From Paraktedonobacter sp034438135 (lineage in GTDB: Bacteria > Chloroflexota > Ktedonobacteria > Ktedonobacterales > Ktedonobacteraceae): a DNA stretch of 27,815 bases. Position 1 is the stretch's first letter. Each line of letters starts with the position of its first letter. Below, in pieces: positions 1-8,693 of the stretch. The notes under the pieces were generated by a model. It worked only from the letters and a program-made list of their open reading frames with translations, did no database searches and was not told where the DNA came from. The translations under genes were made by a program, and so were the position numbers. Location: the NCBI GenBank assembly GCA_034438135.1, contig DAOTTL010000304.1, positions 1-27,815 of the forward strand, written 5' to 3'.

Positions 1-27
1 CCTATCAGAATGATGCAGTCATGAAGA

Positions 28-1242
28 CTACACACCGGGATAGCCGCTACTTCCCGCGACACTGGGTCGCTCACGAGCAATCTTCTCAGCATAACCGCTT
101 GAGCGAAAAGCCGCGATTGGATCAGCAACTCCTCCCTGCTGGACACGAAATTCAGCGAGCAATGAGCGTACATCCGTCTCAAACGCTGACTGAAGCACAC
201 GATACGCACCCAGCACATCACCCATCTCCTGAGCCTCGCGCAGTGCAACGCGATCCACCAGCAACGCCTTGGCATAAGCCGTCTGAACATTCAGGATGCT
301 CTGGATCATTGCCTCAACTTTTGCCTCAATGTTGTGCGATTGATCGATCATGTAGGCAACACGACCTGCATTGACGTTACCCTCAAGGACTGCACCAACA
401 ATCTCATTGAAAATGCAGAAGAGTTCAAAAGGATGCTGTGAACCAACGATCAGATCATCATCCGCATACTTGCGATCATTAAAATGGAAACCACCCAGAC
501 GTCCCTCATCGAGCAGTTGAGCAACAATCTGCGCGATGTTCGTCCCTTGTGGATGATGGCCGGTATCCACCAGCACATCTGCCTGAGGTCCAAGTTTCTG
601 GGCCATGAGCAGCGACGTGCCCCAATCTGGCAGATCGGTGGAGTAAAACGACGGCTCAAAGAACTTATATTCGATCAACAGGCGCATGCCAGCGGGCAAC
701 GCGGCATAGATAGCCTGGAGTGACTCCAGCAGACGATGACGACGACGACGAAGGTCATCCTGGCCGGGATAGTTTGTCCCATCCGCCAGCCACAGACTGA
801 TACTATTGGAGCCAACCTCCTGCGCGATCTGGATGCACTCAAGCATGTGTGCAAGCGCCTGTTCGCGTACTGCTTTATCGAAATGGCACAGACTACCTAA
901 GCGGTACGCATCATCCTGAAAAAGATTTGGATTCACAGCACCAATACACAGACCCAACTGGCTCGCATACTCCTTAGCCGCCTGCCAATCGTCCGCTTTA
1001 TCCCAGGGAATATGGATAGCCACGCCTGGACAATTGCCCATAACCTTTTGAACCTGGGCTGCATCCTCCAGCTTCTCACGCAGATTCCTGGCTGCACCGG
1101 GCCAGTTAAAAACCTTAAAGCGCGTTCCCGAATTACCATAACCCCACGAAGGAGTCTCAACACTAAACTGACGCATAGCCGCAATGAAGCCGTCAAGAGT
1201 GACACCTTGCTCCTGCAAACGATTTTCGATTTCTGAACTCAC
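28..1242 (-). CDS. rhaI: L-rhamnose isomerase, RhaI type
   Basis: Cytoplasmic metal-dependent aldose-ketose isomerase converting L-rhamnose to L-rhamnulose. The 404-aa TIM-barrel sequence resembles the RhaI isomerases of Pseudomonas stutzeri and Gram-positive bacteria rather than E. coli RhaA. Likely metal ligands are visible: E191 in LLIEYKFFEP, D226 and H229 in VLVDTGHHPQG, and H253 and D256 in GFHFNDRKY. The start is GTG, preceded by AAGGTGAG. It is the last complete gene of the minus-strand rhamnose operon, 60 bp after the broken rhaM. The stop codon lies 27 bp from the window edge, so kinase and aldolase genes for rhamnulose may follow outside. Family assignment is strong; specificity follows from the rhaSTPQ context. 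Confidence 0.93.
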   Translation of the reverse strand: MSSEIENRLQEQGVTLDGFIAAMRQFSVETPSWGYGNSGTRFKVFNWPGAARNLREKLEDAAQVQKVMGNCPGVAIHIPWDKADDWQAAKEYASQLGLCIGAVNPNLFQDDAYRLGSLCHFDKAVREQALAHMLECIQIAQEVGSNSISLWLADGTNYPGQDDLRRRRHRLLESLQAIYAALPAGMRLLIEYKFFEPSFYSTDLPDWGTSLLMAQKLGPQADVLVDTGHHPQGTNIAQIVAQLLDEGRLGGFHFNDRKYADDDLIVGSQHPFELFCIFNEIVGAVLEGNVNAGRVAYMIDQSHNIEAKVEAMIQSILNVQTAYAKALLVDRVALREAQEMGDVLGAYRVLQSAFETDVRSLLAEFRVQQGGVADPIAAFRSSGYAEKIARERPSVAGSSGYPGV

Positions 1243-1302
1243 ACGCTCACCTTGCCTGACTAATACCAGTTAGATGCCGAAAAGAGGCTTGCTAATCTTC
1301 TC

Positions 1303-1619
1303 CTAATCGAGGTGAAAAACTTCTTCAAGGACAGGTGGAAAACCTGTAGCAGCCTCAGTTTCACGAACTAAAATATCGCCCATTTGAGCCTCCCAATGCT
1401 CACTGGCCTGGCTGACCGCCATCGTCTCCAGATAGCGATCAAAATCATCGACCTCCATATAGGCGAAAAGCTCCGTACCGCGCAGATAGATAGAGAGTAG
1501 TTCTGACAACCCGCACGCTTCAGATCTGCTAGCAGTTCAGGCCAGACCTGCCGATGACGACGACGATATTCCTCTTCGGTCCCAGGTTTAATCTTCATCA
1601 GAAAAGCGCTGCGCTGCAT
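1303..1619 (-). pseudogene. rhaM: L-rhamnose mutarotase RhaM, frameshifted
   Basis: RhaM interconverts the alpha and beta anomers of L-rhamnose. The N-terminal half (MQRSAFLMKIKPGTEEEYRR, then HRQVWPEL) is read in one frame from ATG at 1619. The C-terminal half (YLRGTELFAYMEVDDFDRYL, ending EEVFHLD) is read in another. They meet at QNYS/IYLRG, matching the NYAIYL segment of E. coli RhaM. At about 1490-1510 the coding strand reads ACTACTCTCTATCTATCTG; removing one CT restores a single frame of about 104 aa, the normal family length. The lesion is therefore a 2-nt insertion in a short CT/TCTA repeat, consistent with slippage, phase variation or a sequencing error. The gene lies between rhaS and rhaI. 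An SD-like GGGGAGA precedes the start. Confidence 0.88.
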
Positions 1620-1667
1620 TGAATGACTCTCCCCTCTGGCAATTGAGGATCTTCCTGTTCATCTGAG

Positions 1668-1707
1668 AGGATATGAAGAGAACCTATCCTCTTTCTCTCC
1701 ATATCCT
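1668..1707 (-). terminator. Stem-loop between rhaS and rhaM
   Basis: Inverted repeat AGGATATGAAGAG (1668-1680) and CTCTCCATATCCT (1695-1707): 13 bp with one mismatch and a 14-nt loop. It lies directly downstream of the rhaS stop, inside the operon. There is no T-tract of terminator quality. Such stem-loops after a binding-protein gene often protect the 3' end of an abundant transcript or partly terminate it; that role is inferred. Confidence 0.45.
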
Positions 1708-1728
1708 TGCGGAAAAACGATGAACAGA

Positions 1729-2763
1729 TCAGAAGTTAAACTGGCTGATGTTTGCACTATTGAAGACAGTTGGTGGACCGAGGATAACAACATTTCCGGT
1801 GGCAATGGTAAAGCTTCCCAGCGTACCCGCCGTGAAGGTCTCGCCCACGTTTCCTTTGATCTTGCCTTCAACCAGCAGGGCCGCCGCATAGTAAGCCAGG
1901 TAGCCGAGCTTACCAGGATCCCACAGTTCAAAAGCCTTGATCGTATTATCCGTCACATACTGGCGCAGTTGATTTGGTGTACCAAGTCCTGTCAGAGCCA
2001 CCTGACCGCCCTTATGCACCGACTCAAGAGCGCGAGCTGCCGCGGCAATACCCACGGTGGTAGGAGAAATGATACCTTTCAGATTTGGATACTGTTGCAG
2101 AAGGGCCAGCGTCTGGTTAAAGCTAGTCTGGTCATCGTCATTCCCATACGCAACCTTGACCAGTTGGATACCTGGATATTTCGCCGCTATTTCCTGCTTC
2201 ATAAAGCCAATCCAGGTGTTCTGGTTTGCCGCCGTACTGGCTGCTGAGAGAACAGCTACCTGACCGGTACTGTTGATTTGAGTGGCCAGCAAGTCAACTT
2301 CGCTACGGCCAATCTGCTCGCTATCGGCCTGATTGATAAACAGGTCGCGTGCATCAGGTGCCACATCAGAATCAAAGCTTACAACCTTGATACCCTGAGA
2401 CATCGCCTGTTTCAGAGATGGTGCAACCGCGTCAGGGTCATCGCCTGAGATGACAATGGCTCCAACATGCTGCTGAGTGAGGTTCGTAATGAACGGCACC
2501 TGGGCAGATGCATCGGCGGTAGACGGACCAACCTGCTTGAATTGCCCACTTAGAGCCTTAGCAGCTTGCTTTCCTCCTGTGGCCGCAGTATCGAAATAGG
2601 GATTGTTGATCTGCTTGGGCACAAACACAATGTTGAGATTACTACCGGAGCCGCTTGTGGGGGTACCACTAGAGCCTGTAGTACTCGTGCCTCCACAGGC
2701 TGCTAGCATCAGCAGCACAAAAACTAGAAAACAGGGTGCCAGTGTTTGAAACAGCTTCTTCAC
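1729..2763 (-). CDS. rhaS: Rhamnose ABC transporter substrate-binding lipoprotein
   Basis: Extracytoplasmic sugar-binding protein of the rhamnose importer (344 aa), belonging to the periplasmic-binding-protein/LacI fold family (Peripla_BP_4, RhaS type). The N-terminus is a lipoprotein signal: MKKLF, a hydrophobic stretch, then lipobox LAAC with Cys at about residue 23, followed by a Gly/Ser/Thr-rich linker. The mature domain starts at LNIVFVPKQINNPYFDTAATG, typical of sugar-binding proteins. The start codon is GTG with a very strong AGGAGG upstream, which fits the high expression expected of a binding protein. It is the fourth gene of the operon, 11 bp after rhaQ. The lipid anchor fits a cell envelope without a classical periplasm. 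Confidence 0.92.
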   Translation of the reverse strand: MKKLFQTLAPCFLVFVLLMLAACGGTSTTGSSGTPTSGSGSNLNIVFVPKQINNPYFDTAATGGKQAAKALSGQFKQVGPSTADASAQVPFITNLTQQHVGAIVISGDDPDAVAPSLKQAMSQGIKVVSFDSDVAPDARDLFINQADSEQIGRSEVDLLATQINSTGQVAVLSAASTAANQNTWIGFMKQEIAAKYPGIQLVKVAYGNDDDQTSFNQTLALLQQYPNLKGIISPTTVGIAAAARALESVHKGGQVALTGLGTPNQLRQYVTDNTIKAFELWDPGKLGYLAYYAAALLVEGKIKGNVGETFTAGTLGSFTIATGNVVILGPPTVFNSANISQFNF

Positions 2764-2774
2764 TGTCTCCTCCT

Positions 2775-3770
2775 TTATAATTGCTTTGGACTTCCCATGG
2801 CAGGACGCCTACGGGTCACCACAACCTGAATGCGCCGGGCGATATTAGGTCCCAGCACAGAGAGTATTAATAGCAAACCAAGAGCAAGGCTCTGAATATC
2901 ACCACTGATATTGAGTAATCCCAACACATTCTGCAAAACGCCAATGATGAAAATAGCCAGAATTACCCCTAACAACGAGCCACGACCCCCGAAAATGTTG
3001 ACTCCACCCAGCAAGACAGCCGTTACAACCTCTAACTCAAAGCCAACCGCATTGTCCGGTCGTGCGCTCGAAACACGTGCAGTAAAAATAATGCCCGCGA
3101 GCGCTGCAATCAGCCCTGAGAGAATAAACAGGATGAGCTTTATCCGGCCTACATTAATGCCTGAAAAACGTGCCGCCTCTTTGTTATTACCGATAGTATA
3201 GAGTTGTCTGCCAAACCAGCTAAAATGCAGCATCACCGCGAAAATGATCGCCAGGATGGCAAAAATCAGCCCCGCCCAGGGAAGCTCTGTACCAGGGATC
3301 GTCCCAAAGCCAAAGTTGGTAAACGCGATGGGAAAGCTGCTGACCGCTTGATCTCCCAGCACAACATAGGCCAGACCCCGAAAGAGGGCCAGCGAGCCAA
3401 TGCTGACAACCAGTGAGGGCAGAGCGAGCCTTGTCACAAGAAAACCATTGAAAGTGCCCGCCACAAGTCCAATCAGTAGCGCTATCACTATCGCCAGCCA
3501 CATGGGATTTCCCCTCTCCCAGAGAAGTCCCAGCACAACGCTGGATAATCCCATTACAGAAGCAACCGAGAGGTCAATCTCGCCAGCGATAATAATCAGG
3601 GTCATCGGCAGAGCCATCAGAGCTATTTCCATGATGTTACTGGTGACCGCATAGAAATTGAAGGGGGTCAGAAAATAGGGCGAAACAGTAGCCCCAATTG
3701 CTATGCCAACGATGAGAAGGATGACCAGCAAAAACTCCCAGGTGAGCAGGGTCAATCTAAGCTTTTTCAT
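2775..3770 (-). CDS. rhaQ: Rhamnose ABC transporter permease RhaQ
   Basis: Inner-membrane permease of the BPD_transp_2 (ribose/AraH/RbsC) family, 331 aa, with eight to ten hydrophobic segments beginning LLTWEFLLVILLIVGIAIG. The conserved GEIDLSVASVMG segment and the GGVNIFGGRGSLLGVILA segment near the C-terminus are typical of this family. Its ATG overlaps the rhaP stop in an ATGA arrangement, indicating translational coupling and a heterodimeric permease with RhaP. The P and Q labels follow gene order after the ATPase, as in Rhizobium leguminosarum rhaSTPQ, and could be swapped. Confidence 0.9.
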   Translation of the reverse strand: MKKLRLTLLTWEFLLVILLIVGIAIGATVSPYFLTPFNFYAVTSNIMEIALMALPMTLIIIAGEIDLSVASVMGLSSVVLGLLWERGNPMWLAIVIALLIGLVAGTFNGFLVTRLALPSLVVSIGSLALFRGLAYVVLGDQAVSSFPIAFTNFGFGTIPGTELPWAGLIFAILAIIFAVMLHFSWFGRQLYTIGNNKEAARFSGINVGRIKLILFILSGLIAALAGIIFTARVSSARPDNAVGFELEVVTAVLLGGVNIFGGRGSLLGVILAIFIIGVLQNVLGLLNISGDIQSLALGLLLILSVLGPNIARRIQVVVTRRRPAMGSPKQL

Positions 3771-4816
3771 GCTTTCTTCCTCCTGGTGAGGAGAAACCGC
3801 TGTAGCCAGCGTGTAATGAAGGCATCCAGAATAACCGCACCCAGAATAGCGCCGCCATAAATAGCTTGCAGCCAGAACTGGGAAATGTTCAGAATATTTA
3901 ACGCATTCTCCAGGGTACCCAGAACAACCGCGCCCAGGACTGCACCCAGGATTGTGCCTGAACCGCCAAAGATATTGACTCCTCCCACCACGACTGCCGC
4001 GATAACCTGCAATTCCAGACCTGTAGCATTGGTGGCATTCACTGTAGCAAACCGCGCACCCCAGAGCACTCCCGCTAAGCCACAGAGCAACCCCGAGGCG
4101 GCGAAAGCGGCGAAGACTAGCCAGTCCGCGCGGATACCAATGATCTTCGCGGCCTCAGGATTGCTGCCCACTGCATACAACTGTCGTCCACTCTTAGAGG
4201 AGCGCAGGAAATATCCAACGATAATCGCTATAACTGCGGCGATCAGAATCAGGGCCGGAATACCAAATATCTGCGTTGTTGCCAGCGCCAGATAATCGCC
4301 TGGAACATCGGAGGCATTAACCTGTGAAGTCGTATTGGAGGCAACCACAAAAACCAGGCCCCGGTACGCGTAAAGGGTACCCAGAGTGGCCACAATTGCC
4401 GGAACGCGCCCGAACGAAACGATCAGTCCATTCACCACTCCCAGAACCAATCCCAGGCCACAGCCCAGGAGAATGCCCAGCAGCAGGTTACTCTGAGGAA
4501 GTTCCTTGAAGAAATAAGCCGTCACAAAAGCGGTAAAGCCCACCATCGAACCCACGGATAAGTCCACATTGCGCGTCAACACCACCAGCGTCTCCCCGAC
4601 AGCCACAATCGCAAGAATGGCAACAGAGAGCAAAATCTGGATGAAATTATCCACGCTCAGGAAGCGCGGCGCTTGAACGCTAACGACGACAATCACAAAA
4701 AGTAATACGACGAGAAGACCCAGTTCACGCACTCGACTGACGAGGCCCAGCATACGAGCCTGGCCTCCCTGGCCGCTCTGTTTCGCTGGCTCTACTTCAT
4801 GACTCATAGTGGTCAT
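3767..4816 (-). CDS. rhaP: Rhamnose ABC transporter permease RhaP
   Basis: Second BPD_transp_2 permease (about 349 aa), paired with RhaQ. The cytoplasmic N-terminus runs to about residue 30 and multiple membrane segments follow from LGLLVVLLFVIVVVSVQAPRF. The family motifs RNVDLSVGSMVG and GGVNIFGGSGTILGAVLG are present, and the C-terminus is Lys/Arg-rich (RRKKA). An ATG at 4846 would overlap rhaT by 26 nt. The ATG at 4816, a few bases after the rhaT TGA with AGGTGA just upstream, is more economical; ATG 4807 is also possible. Transcribed after rhaT and coupled to rhaQ through a 4-nt overlap. Confidence 0.9.
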   Translation of the reverse strand: MTTMSHEVEPAKQSGQGGQARMLGLVSRVRELGLLVVLLFVIVVVSVQAPRFLSVDNFIQILLSVAILAIVAVGETLVVLTRNVDLSVGSMVGFTAFVTAYFFKELPQSNLLLGILLGCGLGLVLGVVNGLIVSFGRVPAIVATLGTLYAYRGLVFVVASNTTSQVNASDVPGDYLALATTQIFGIPALILIAAVIAIIVGYFLRSSKSGRQLYAVGSNPEAAKIIGIRADWLVFAAFAASGLLCGLAGVLWGARFATVNATNATGLELQVIAAVVVGGVNIFGGSGTILGAVLGAVVLGTLENALNILNISQFWLQAIYGGAILGAVILDAFITRWLQRFLLTRRKKA

Positions 4817-4820
4817 TTCA

Positions 4821-6323
4821 TCACCTATCCTGTCCAGTAGCGGCAAACATTACCCGTTCCTGAGTCGCCTCGGAGCGTGCGAACATGCCGGTAACGCTTC
4901 CTTCGTGCAAAACCATCACCCGATCGGCCATAGCAAGCACCTCTGGAAGTTCGCTGGAGATCAAAATGATCGCTAGCCCATTGACAGCCATATCTGAGAT
5001 AATGCGGTGAACTTCGGACTTGGCTCCTACATCGATCCCACGCGTCGGCTCATCCAGAATGAGTACTGATGGATTCGTTGCCAGCCATTTGCTCAAAACC
5101 ACCTTTTGCTGATTCCCACCGGAAAGGGCATTCACTAACTGTCCCACGCCAGTCGAACGTACACTGAATTGATTAGAATACTCAGTCGCGATTCTCTGCT
5201 CCTGACGCGAATCAACCAGACCCATGCGCGAAACCTGTCGCAGAATTGCCAGAGTAATATTCGAGGCAATGCTGAAGTTCATGACCAGCCCTTGCTGATG
5301 GCGATCCTCAGGTACATAGGCAATGCCGTTGTTCATGGCCTGCTTTGGCGAGCGAATCTGGATCTTTTTCCCTTTGAGCCAGACCTCACCACTCTCCGCC
5401 TGGTCTATCCCAAAGATTACTCGCGCAACCTCTGTACGGCCAGCACCCACCAGTCCAGCAAAACCAAGGATCTCACCGCGCCGAAGCTCAAAGCTTACAT
5501 CATTAAAAACTCCCGGTCGTGTGAGATGACGTACCTCCAGGATAACCTCGCCAATCTCCGCCTCTTTTTTGGGAAAGAGGTTGGAAAGGTCGCGTCCAAC
5601 CATGTGCTTGATAATCTCTTCAGTGTTCATCTGACTGACCGGGGATGTAACGATATGCATACCGTCACGAAAGACTGTCAGACGATCAGCAATGACAAAA
5701 ACTTCTTCCAGTCGATGGCTGACAAAGAGAATGGCAACGCCTCGCTCACGCAGTTGCTTCACAATGGTAAATAGTTCATCGACCTCGTGAGGTGAAAGGG
5801 CCGCAGTGGGCTCGTCCAAAACCAGAACACGCACCTGGAGTGAGAGTGCCTTGGCTATTTCTACTAACTGCTGCTCGGCTACGGAGAGTCCCTGTACCGG
5901 GGTGTGGGCATTGAGCGAGACATCCAGAGATGCGAGGAGCTGATCTACCTCGCGATACATGCGCTTCCAATCTACACGCCCAAAACGATCGCGAGGATGA
6001 CGACCCATGAAGACATTCTCTGCAACGTCCAGATCGGGGAAAAGCATCGGTTCCTGTTGAACAACGGCTATGCCAAGATCCTGAGCCTGGGTAGGCGAGC
6101 GCAGATCGACCACGCTACCGCCAACTTTCATCACTCCCATATCCGGTCTGTGAATACCCGCCAGGATTTTTACGAGCGTACTCTTGCCTGCTCCATTCTC
6201 TCCAAGCAGGGCATGTACTTCTCCGGCATACAGGCTAAGATCAACGCCGCGCAAGGCCTGAACCGCCCCAAATTGCTTGGTAATGCCTGTAAGTTCAACA
6301 AAAGGCTCCTGAGGTTCAACCAC
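4821..6323 (-). CDS. rhaT: Rhamnose ABC transporter ATP-binding protein
   Basis: A 500-aa double ABC ATPase of the sugar-import class (RbsA/MglA/XylG type) that drives the RhaPQ permease. The first half has Walker A GENGAGKST at residues 41-49, signature LSVAEQQ and Walker B VLVLDEPTAALS. The second half has the degenerate Walker A GLVGAGRTE usual in this family, an intact signature LSGGNQQK and Walker B VLILDEPTRGID. The start is GTG at 6323 with GAGGGA upstream. First gene of the operon, facing the LacI operators. The symbol follows the ABC-type rhaT of Rhizobium, not the unrelated E. coli RhaT symporter. Confidence 0.92.
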   Translation of the reverse strand: MVEPQEPFVELTGITKQFGAVQALRGVDLSLYAGEVHALLGENGAGKSTLVKILAGIHRPDMGVMKVGGSVVDLRSPTQAQDLGIAVVQQEPMLFPDLDVAENVFMGRHPRDRFGRVDWKRMYREVDQLLASLDVSLNAHTPVQGLSVAEQQLVEIAKALSLQVRVLVLDEPTAALSPHEVDELFTIVKQLRERGVAILFVSHRLEEVFVIADRLTVFRDGMHIVTSPVSQMNTEEIIKHMVGRDLSNLFPKKEAEIGEVILEVRHLTRPGVFNDVSFELRRGEILGFAGLVGAGRTEVARVIFGIDQAESGEVWLKGKKIQIRSPKQAMNNGIAYVPEDRHQQGLVMNFSIASNITLAILRQVSRMGLVDSRQEQRIATEYSNQFSVRSTGVGQLVNALSGGNQQKVVLSKWLATNPSVLILDEPTRGIDVGAKSEVHRIISDMAVNGLAIILISSELPEVLAMADRVMVLHEGSVTGMFARSEATQERVMFAATGQDR

Positions 6324-6391
6324 TTTGTTTCCCTCTTCACAGATAAATAGACTTGACGAACAAGAGGTAAGCCACTACAATTTCTACTTGA

Positions 6392-6405
6392 TTGAAACGT
6401 TTCAA
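6392..6405. promoter_or_regulatory. LacI-family operator O1
   Basis: Perfect palindrome TTGAAACGTTTCAA with the central CG typical of LacI/GalR-family operators. It is centred about 75 bp upstream of the rhaT start and is identical to the core of the second site at 6435-6450. The likely ligand is the LacI-type protein encoded immediately beyond it. Confidence 0.85.
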
Positions 6406-6434
6406 GTTGCTGCAAGAACAAATACTTCTTCTGA

Positions 6435-6450
6435 ATTGAAACGTTTCAAT
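6435..6450. promoter_or_regulatory. LacI-family operator O2
   Basis: Perfect 16-bp palindrome ATTGAAACGTTTCAAT. Centre-to-centre distance to O1 is 44 bp, about four helical turns, so both sites lie on the same DNA face and could be bound cooperatively or form a small loop. Confidence 0.85.
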
Positions 6451-6710
6451 GAGAGTAAGTATACGGATGAATGGGTGCTTTGTCAAGAGAGAGGAGTAGA
6501 AAAAGATTTGCTTATTTTTACAAAATGAGCGATGAATTATAGAAGCCAGTAGTGGCGACAGGGCATTGCAAGCATGTGTTTGTGTGGCATACTGTAATGC
6601 GAGAGGGAATAGTTTGCATTACTTTGCCGAGTACTGCTCGAATATTGGGGATGTTTACAGATAAACACAAGGGGATCAGTACCACCAGACAGATGGGAAA
6701 TTGTACATAC

Positions 6711-7757
6711 ATGGATTCAAAATCAAGTATCCGAGAGGTGGCGAAACGAGCTGGTGTTTCGCTTGGAACAGTATCGAATGTGCTCAACCGGCCAGAGATC
6801 GTAGCTACAGAAACGCGCGAACGAGTAAGATTGGCGATTGAGGAGATTGGTTTCGTGCGCAACGGGTCAGCACGTCAGCTACGTGCGGGCACAAGTCAGC
6901 ACATCGGTCTGGTAGTACTTGATGTGGCCAACCCTTTCTTTACTGAGGTCGCGCGTGGCGTCGAGGATATGGCCAATCAGGCCGGGTACGCAGTTATCCT
7001 CTGTAATTCGGACGATTCCGTGGAGAAGGAAAACCATTACCTGCAAGTGCTTGAGGAACAGCGTACGTTGGGAGTTCTGATTACGCCTGTGCAGAGCGAT
7101 GCCAGTTATCTTTATCGCTTTCGACAGCGAGGTATTTCTCTTGTTCTGCTGGATCGACCAAGCCGCATCAAGGATATATGCTCGGTTGCGGTCGATGATG
7201 TGCGTGGAGGTGAAATTGCTACGGCCCATTTGCTCGATCAGGGACACAAACAAATCGCCTTTGTGCATGGTCCACTGAGCATTCGCCAGTGTGCAGACCG
7301 CAAACGAGGTCTCCTACGAGCCATTAAGTCCGCTGGCCTTGATCTCGAACACGCCGTCGTCGATATCACCGCTCCAGCTCAAAGCGCCAGGGAGGGAGAG
7401 CTTGTAGTGGAGCAACTCTTGAGCCATAAGATTAAACCCACTGCGGTGTTTTGCGCTAACGATCTGCTTGCCCTTGGCTTGATGCGCGGACTGATCAAGC
7501 GCGGCATCTCTATCCCTCATGATATGGCGATTGTGGGCTATGACGATGTGGAGTTCGCAAGTGTTCTCTCAACACCTCTCTCCTCCATCCGACAGCCTAA
7601 ATACGAGCTTGGACGCGCTGCTGCCGAGTTGCTGTTTGACGAAGCAAACAATTCCGCCACCCATAAGCACAAGCACATTATATATCAACCGGAGCTGATT
7701 GTTAGAGAGTCTAGCTCATTCACAGTTCAGGAGATAGTGAAAAAGCAGCCAGAATAA
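6711..7757 (+). CDS. LacI-family transcriptional regulator, probable rhamnose repressor
   Basis: A 348-aa regulator of normal LacI length. Residues 5-30 form the HTH and hinge start (SSIREVAKRAGVSLGTVSNV). The effector domain follows with the periplasmic-binding fold: HIGLVVLDVANPFFTEVARG, the DRP...VAVDDVRGG segment, and VGYDDVEFASVLSTPLSSIRQP near the C-terminus. The frame is open upstream to an ATG at 6552, but nothing upstream of 6711 belongs to the family, so 6711 was chosen although its SD is weak. Divergent from the rhamnose operon with two palindromic operators between, so it most likely represses rhaT onward, with a rhamnose-derived inducer. It may also affect the SDR/LarA genes 100 bp downstream. 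Confidence 0.9.
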   Translation: MDSKSSIREVAKRAGVSLGTVSNVLNRPEIVATETRERVRLAIEEIGFVRNGSARQLRAGTSQHIGLVVLDVANPFFTEVARGVEDMANQAGYAVILCNSDDSVEKENHYLQVLEEQRTLGVLITPVQSDASYLYRFRQRGISLVLLDRPSRIKDICSVAVDDVRGGEIATAHLLDQGHKQIAFVHGPLSIRQCADRKRGLLRAIKSAGLDLEHAVVDITAPAQSAREGELVVEQLLSHKIKPTAVFCANDLLALGLMRGLIKRGISIPHDMAIVGYDDVEFASVLSTPLSSIRQPKYELGRAAAELLFDEANNSATHKHKHIIYQPELIVRESSSFTVQEIVKKQPE

Positions 7758-7793
7758 AGGAAACTGAGAGAGTTAGCAAGCGGGTTATAAGCG

Positions 7794-7818
7794 CTGCAAG
7801 CGGCGACCCCGCTTGCAG
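7794..7818 (+). terminator. Hairpin between lacI and the SDR gene
   Basis: Perfect 10-bp stem CTGCAAGCGG / CCGCTTGCAG with a 5-nt loop, 37 nt after the lacI stop. No T-tract follows. The related GCAAGCGGG at 7776-7784 could pair with the same right arm, giving an alternative structure. It may be a weak terminator or a leader hairpin of the SDR-larA unit. Confidence 0.4.
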
Positions 7819-7859
7819 TCAGTCTAAGCCAGAAGAAGAACATCCCTAAAGGAGAAGAT

Positions 7860-8678
7860 ATGTCTGAGAAAAGCTTCGAGGTGCGGGGGAGCACCGCCGT
7901 CATTACGGGAGGCAGCGGTCACCTGGGCCGAGCCATGGCCTTTGCCCTGGCCCAGGCAGGCGTACAGGTCGCCATTCTGGGCCGCAATGCAGAGAAAGCA
8001 GAGGAGGTGGCCAGAGCCATTGGGGATAACGGCGGCACTGCTCTTGGGATCGCGGCTGACGTGCTGGATCGTGCCTCGCTTGAGCGCAGCCGAGAGCAGA
8101 TCACCAGCGCCTTTGGTCCGGTGGATATCGTCGTCAATGCCGCGGGAGGCAACTCCCCTACGGCGACCACTTCAGACAAACAAAGTTTCTTTGACCTGGA
8201 TGCTGAAGCGGCCAATCATGTCTTCGGGCTGAATTTTACCGGCACTCTCCAGAGCTGCCAGGTCTTTGGTCGCGACATGGCCGGACGCGGTCAGGGTTGC
8301 ATTGTCAACATCACCTCGATGAGCGGTCTGCGTCCCCTGACTCGCATTCCGGCCTATAGTGCGGCCAAGGCAGCCGTGGCCAATTTCACCCAATGGCTGG
8401 CAGTGCATATGGCCCAGGAGTATAGTCCACTTATCCGGGTAAACGCTCTGGCACCCGGCTTCTTTCTGACGGAGCAGAATCACTATTTGATGGTGGAGGC
8501 GGATGGAAAGATGACTCCACGCGGCCAGAAGATTGTCGATCATACGCCCATGGGGCGCTTAGGCGAGCCAGACGATCTGGTTGGGACACTGCTCTGGCTG
8601 GTCGGACCTGCTTCATCGTTCGTGACAGGTATTGTGGTTCCCGTTGATGGGGGCTTCTCAGCATATAGTGGTGTCTAG
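7860..8678 (+). CDS. SDR oxidoreductase, probable D-mannonate (fructuronate) type
   Basis: Classical short-chain dehydrogenase of 272 aa. The NAD(P)-binding GGSGHLG spans residues 17-23, NAAGG lies near 93-97, and the catalytic set is S153, Y166 and K170 (YSAAK). The C-terminal half, with FFLTEQNHYLM, the DGKMTPRGQKIVDHTPMGRLGEP segment and PVDGGFSAYSGV, matches my memory of the Bacillus YjmF/UxuB-type D-mannonate oxidoreductases. Expected reaction: D-mannonate to D-fructuronate with NAD(H), in the cytoplasm. A strong AAAGGAGAAG precedes the start. It is 15 bp upstream of a LarA-like gene and probably co-transcribed with it. The exact substrate is inferred; other aldonates are possible. Confidence 0.82.
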   Translation: MSEKSFEVRGSTAVITGGSGHLGRAMAFALAQAGVQVAILGRNAEKAEEVARAIGDNGGTALGIAADVLDRASLERSREQITSAFGPVDIVVNAAGGNSPTATTSDKQSFFDLDAEAANHVFGLNFTGTLQSCQVFGRDMAGRGQGCIVNITSMSGLRPLTRIPAYSAAKAAVANFTQWLAVHMAQEYSPLIRVNALAPGFFLTEQNHYLMVEADGKMTPRGQKIVDHTPMGRLGEPDDLVGTLLWLVGPASSFVTGIVVPVDGGFSAYSGV

Positions 8679-8693
8679 CAGAGAAGGAAACAT

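Larger units (their letters stand above)
6324..6710. promoter_or_regulatory. Divergent regulatory region, rhaT / lacI
   Basis: 387 bp between two divergent start codons. It contains the two palindromic operators listed separately and AT-rich tracts around 6495-6530. I could not pick -35/-10 pairs on either strand with confidence. The part from about 6530 to 6710 is the lacI leader; it is open in the lacI frame, but the HTH domain begins at 6711. Confidence 0.6.

Noticed and set aside
1..27. Start of the next rhamnose gene on the minus strand
   Set aside because: The ATG at 22-20 hits a stop after five codons; a start for the next gene would lie outside the window.
1720..2247. A 175-aa plus-strand frame
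   Set aside because: Antisense to rhaS with no recognisable motif.
4817..4846. Upstream start for RhaP overlapping rhaT
   Set aside because: It would overlap rhaT by 26 nt without an SD; the ATG at 4816 directly after the rhaT stop fits better.
5169..5774. A 201-aa plus-strand frame
   Set aside because: Antisense to rhaT, whose motifs are continuous across it; no SD and no domain.
6552..6710. 53-residue N-terminal extension of the LacI regulator
   Set aside because: The frame is open, but LacI proteins begin at the HTH; the extension has no family similarity.
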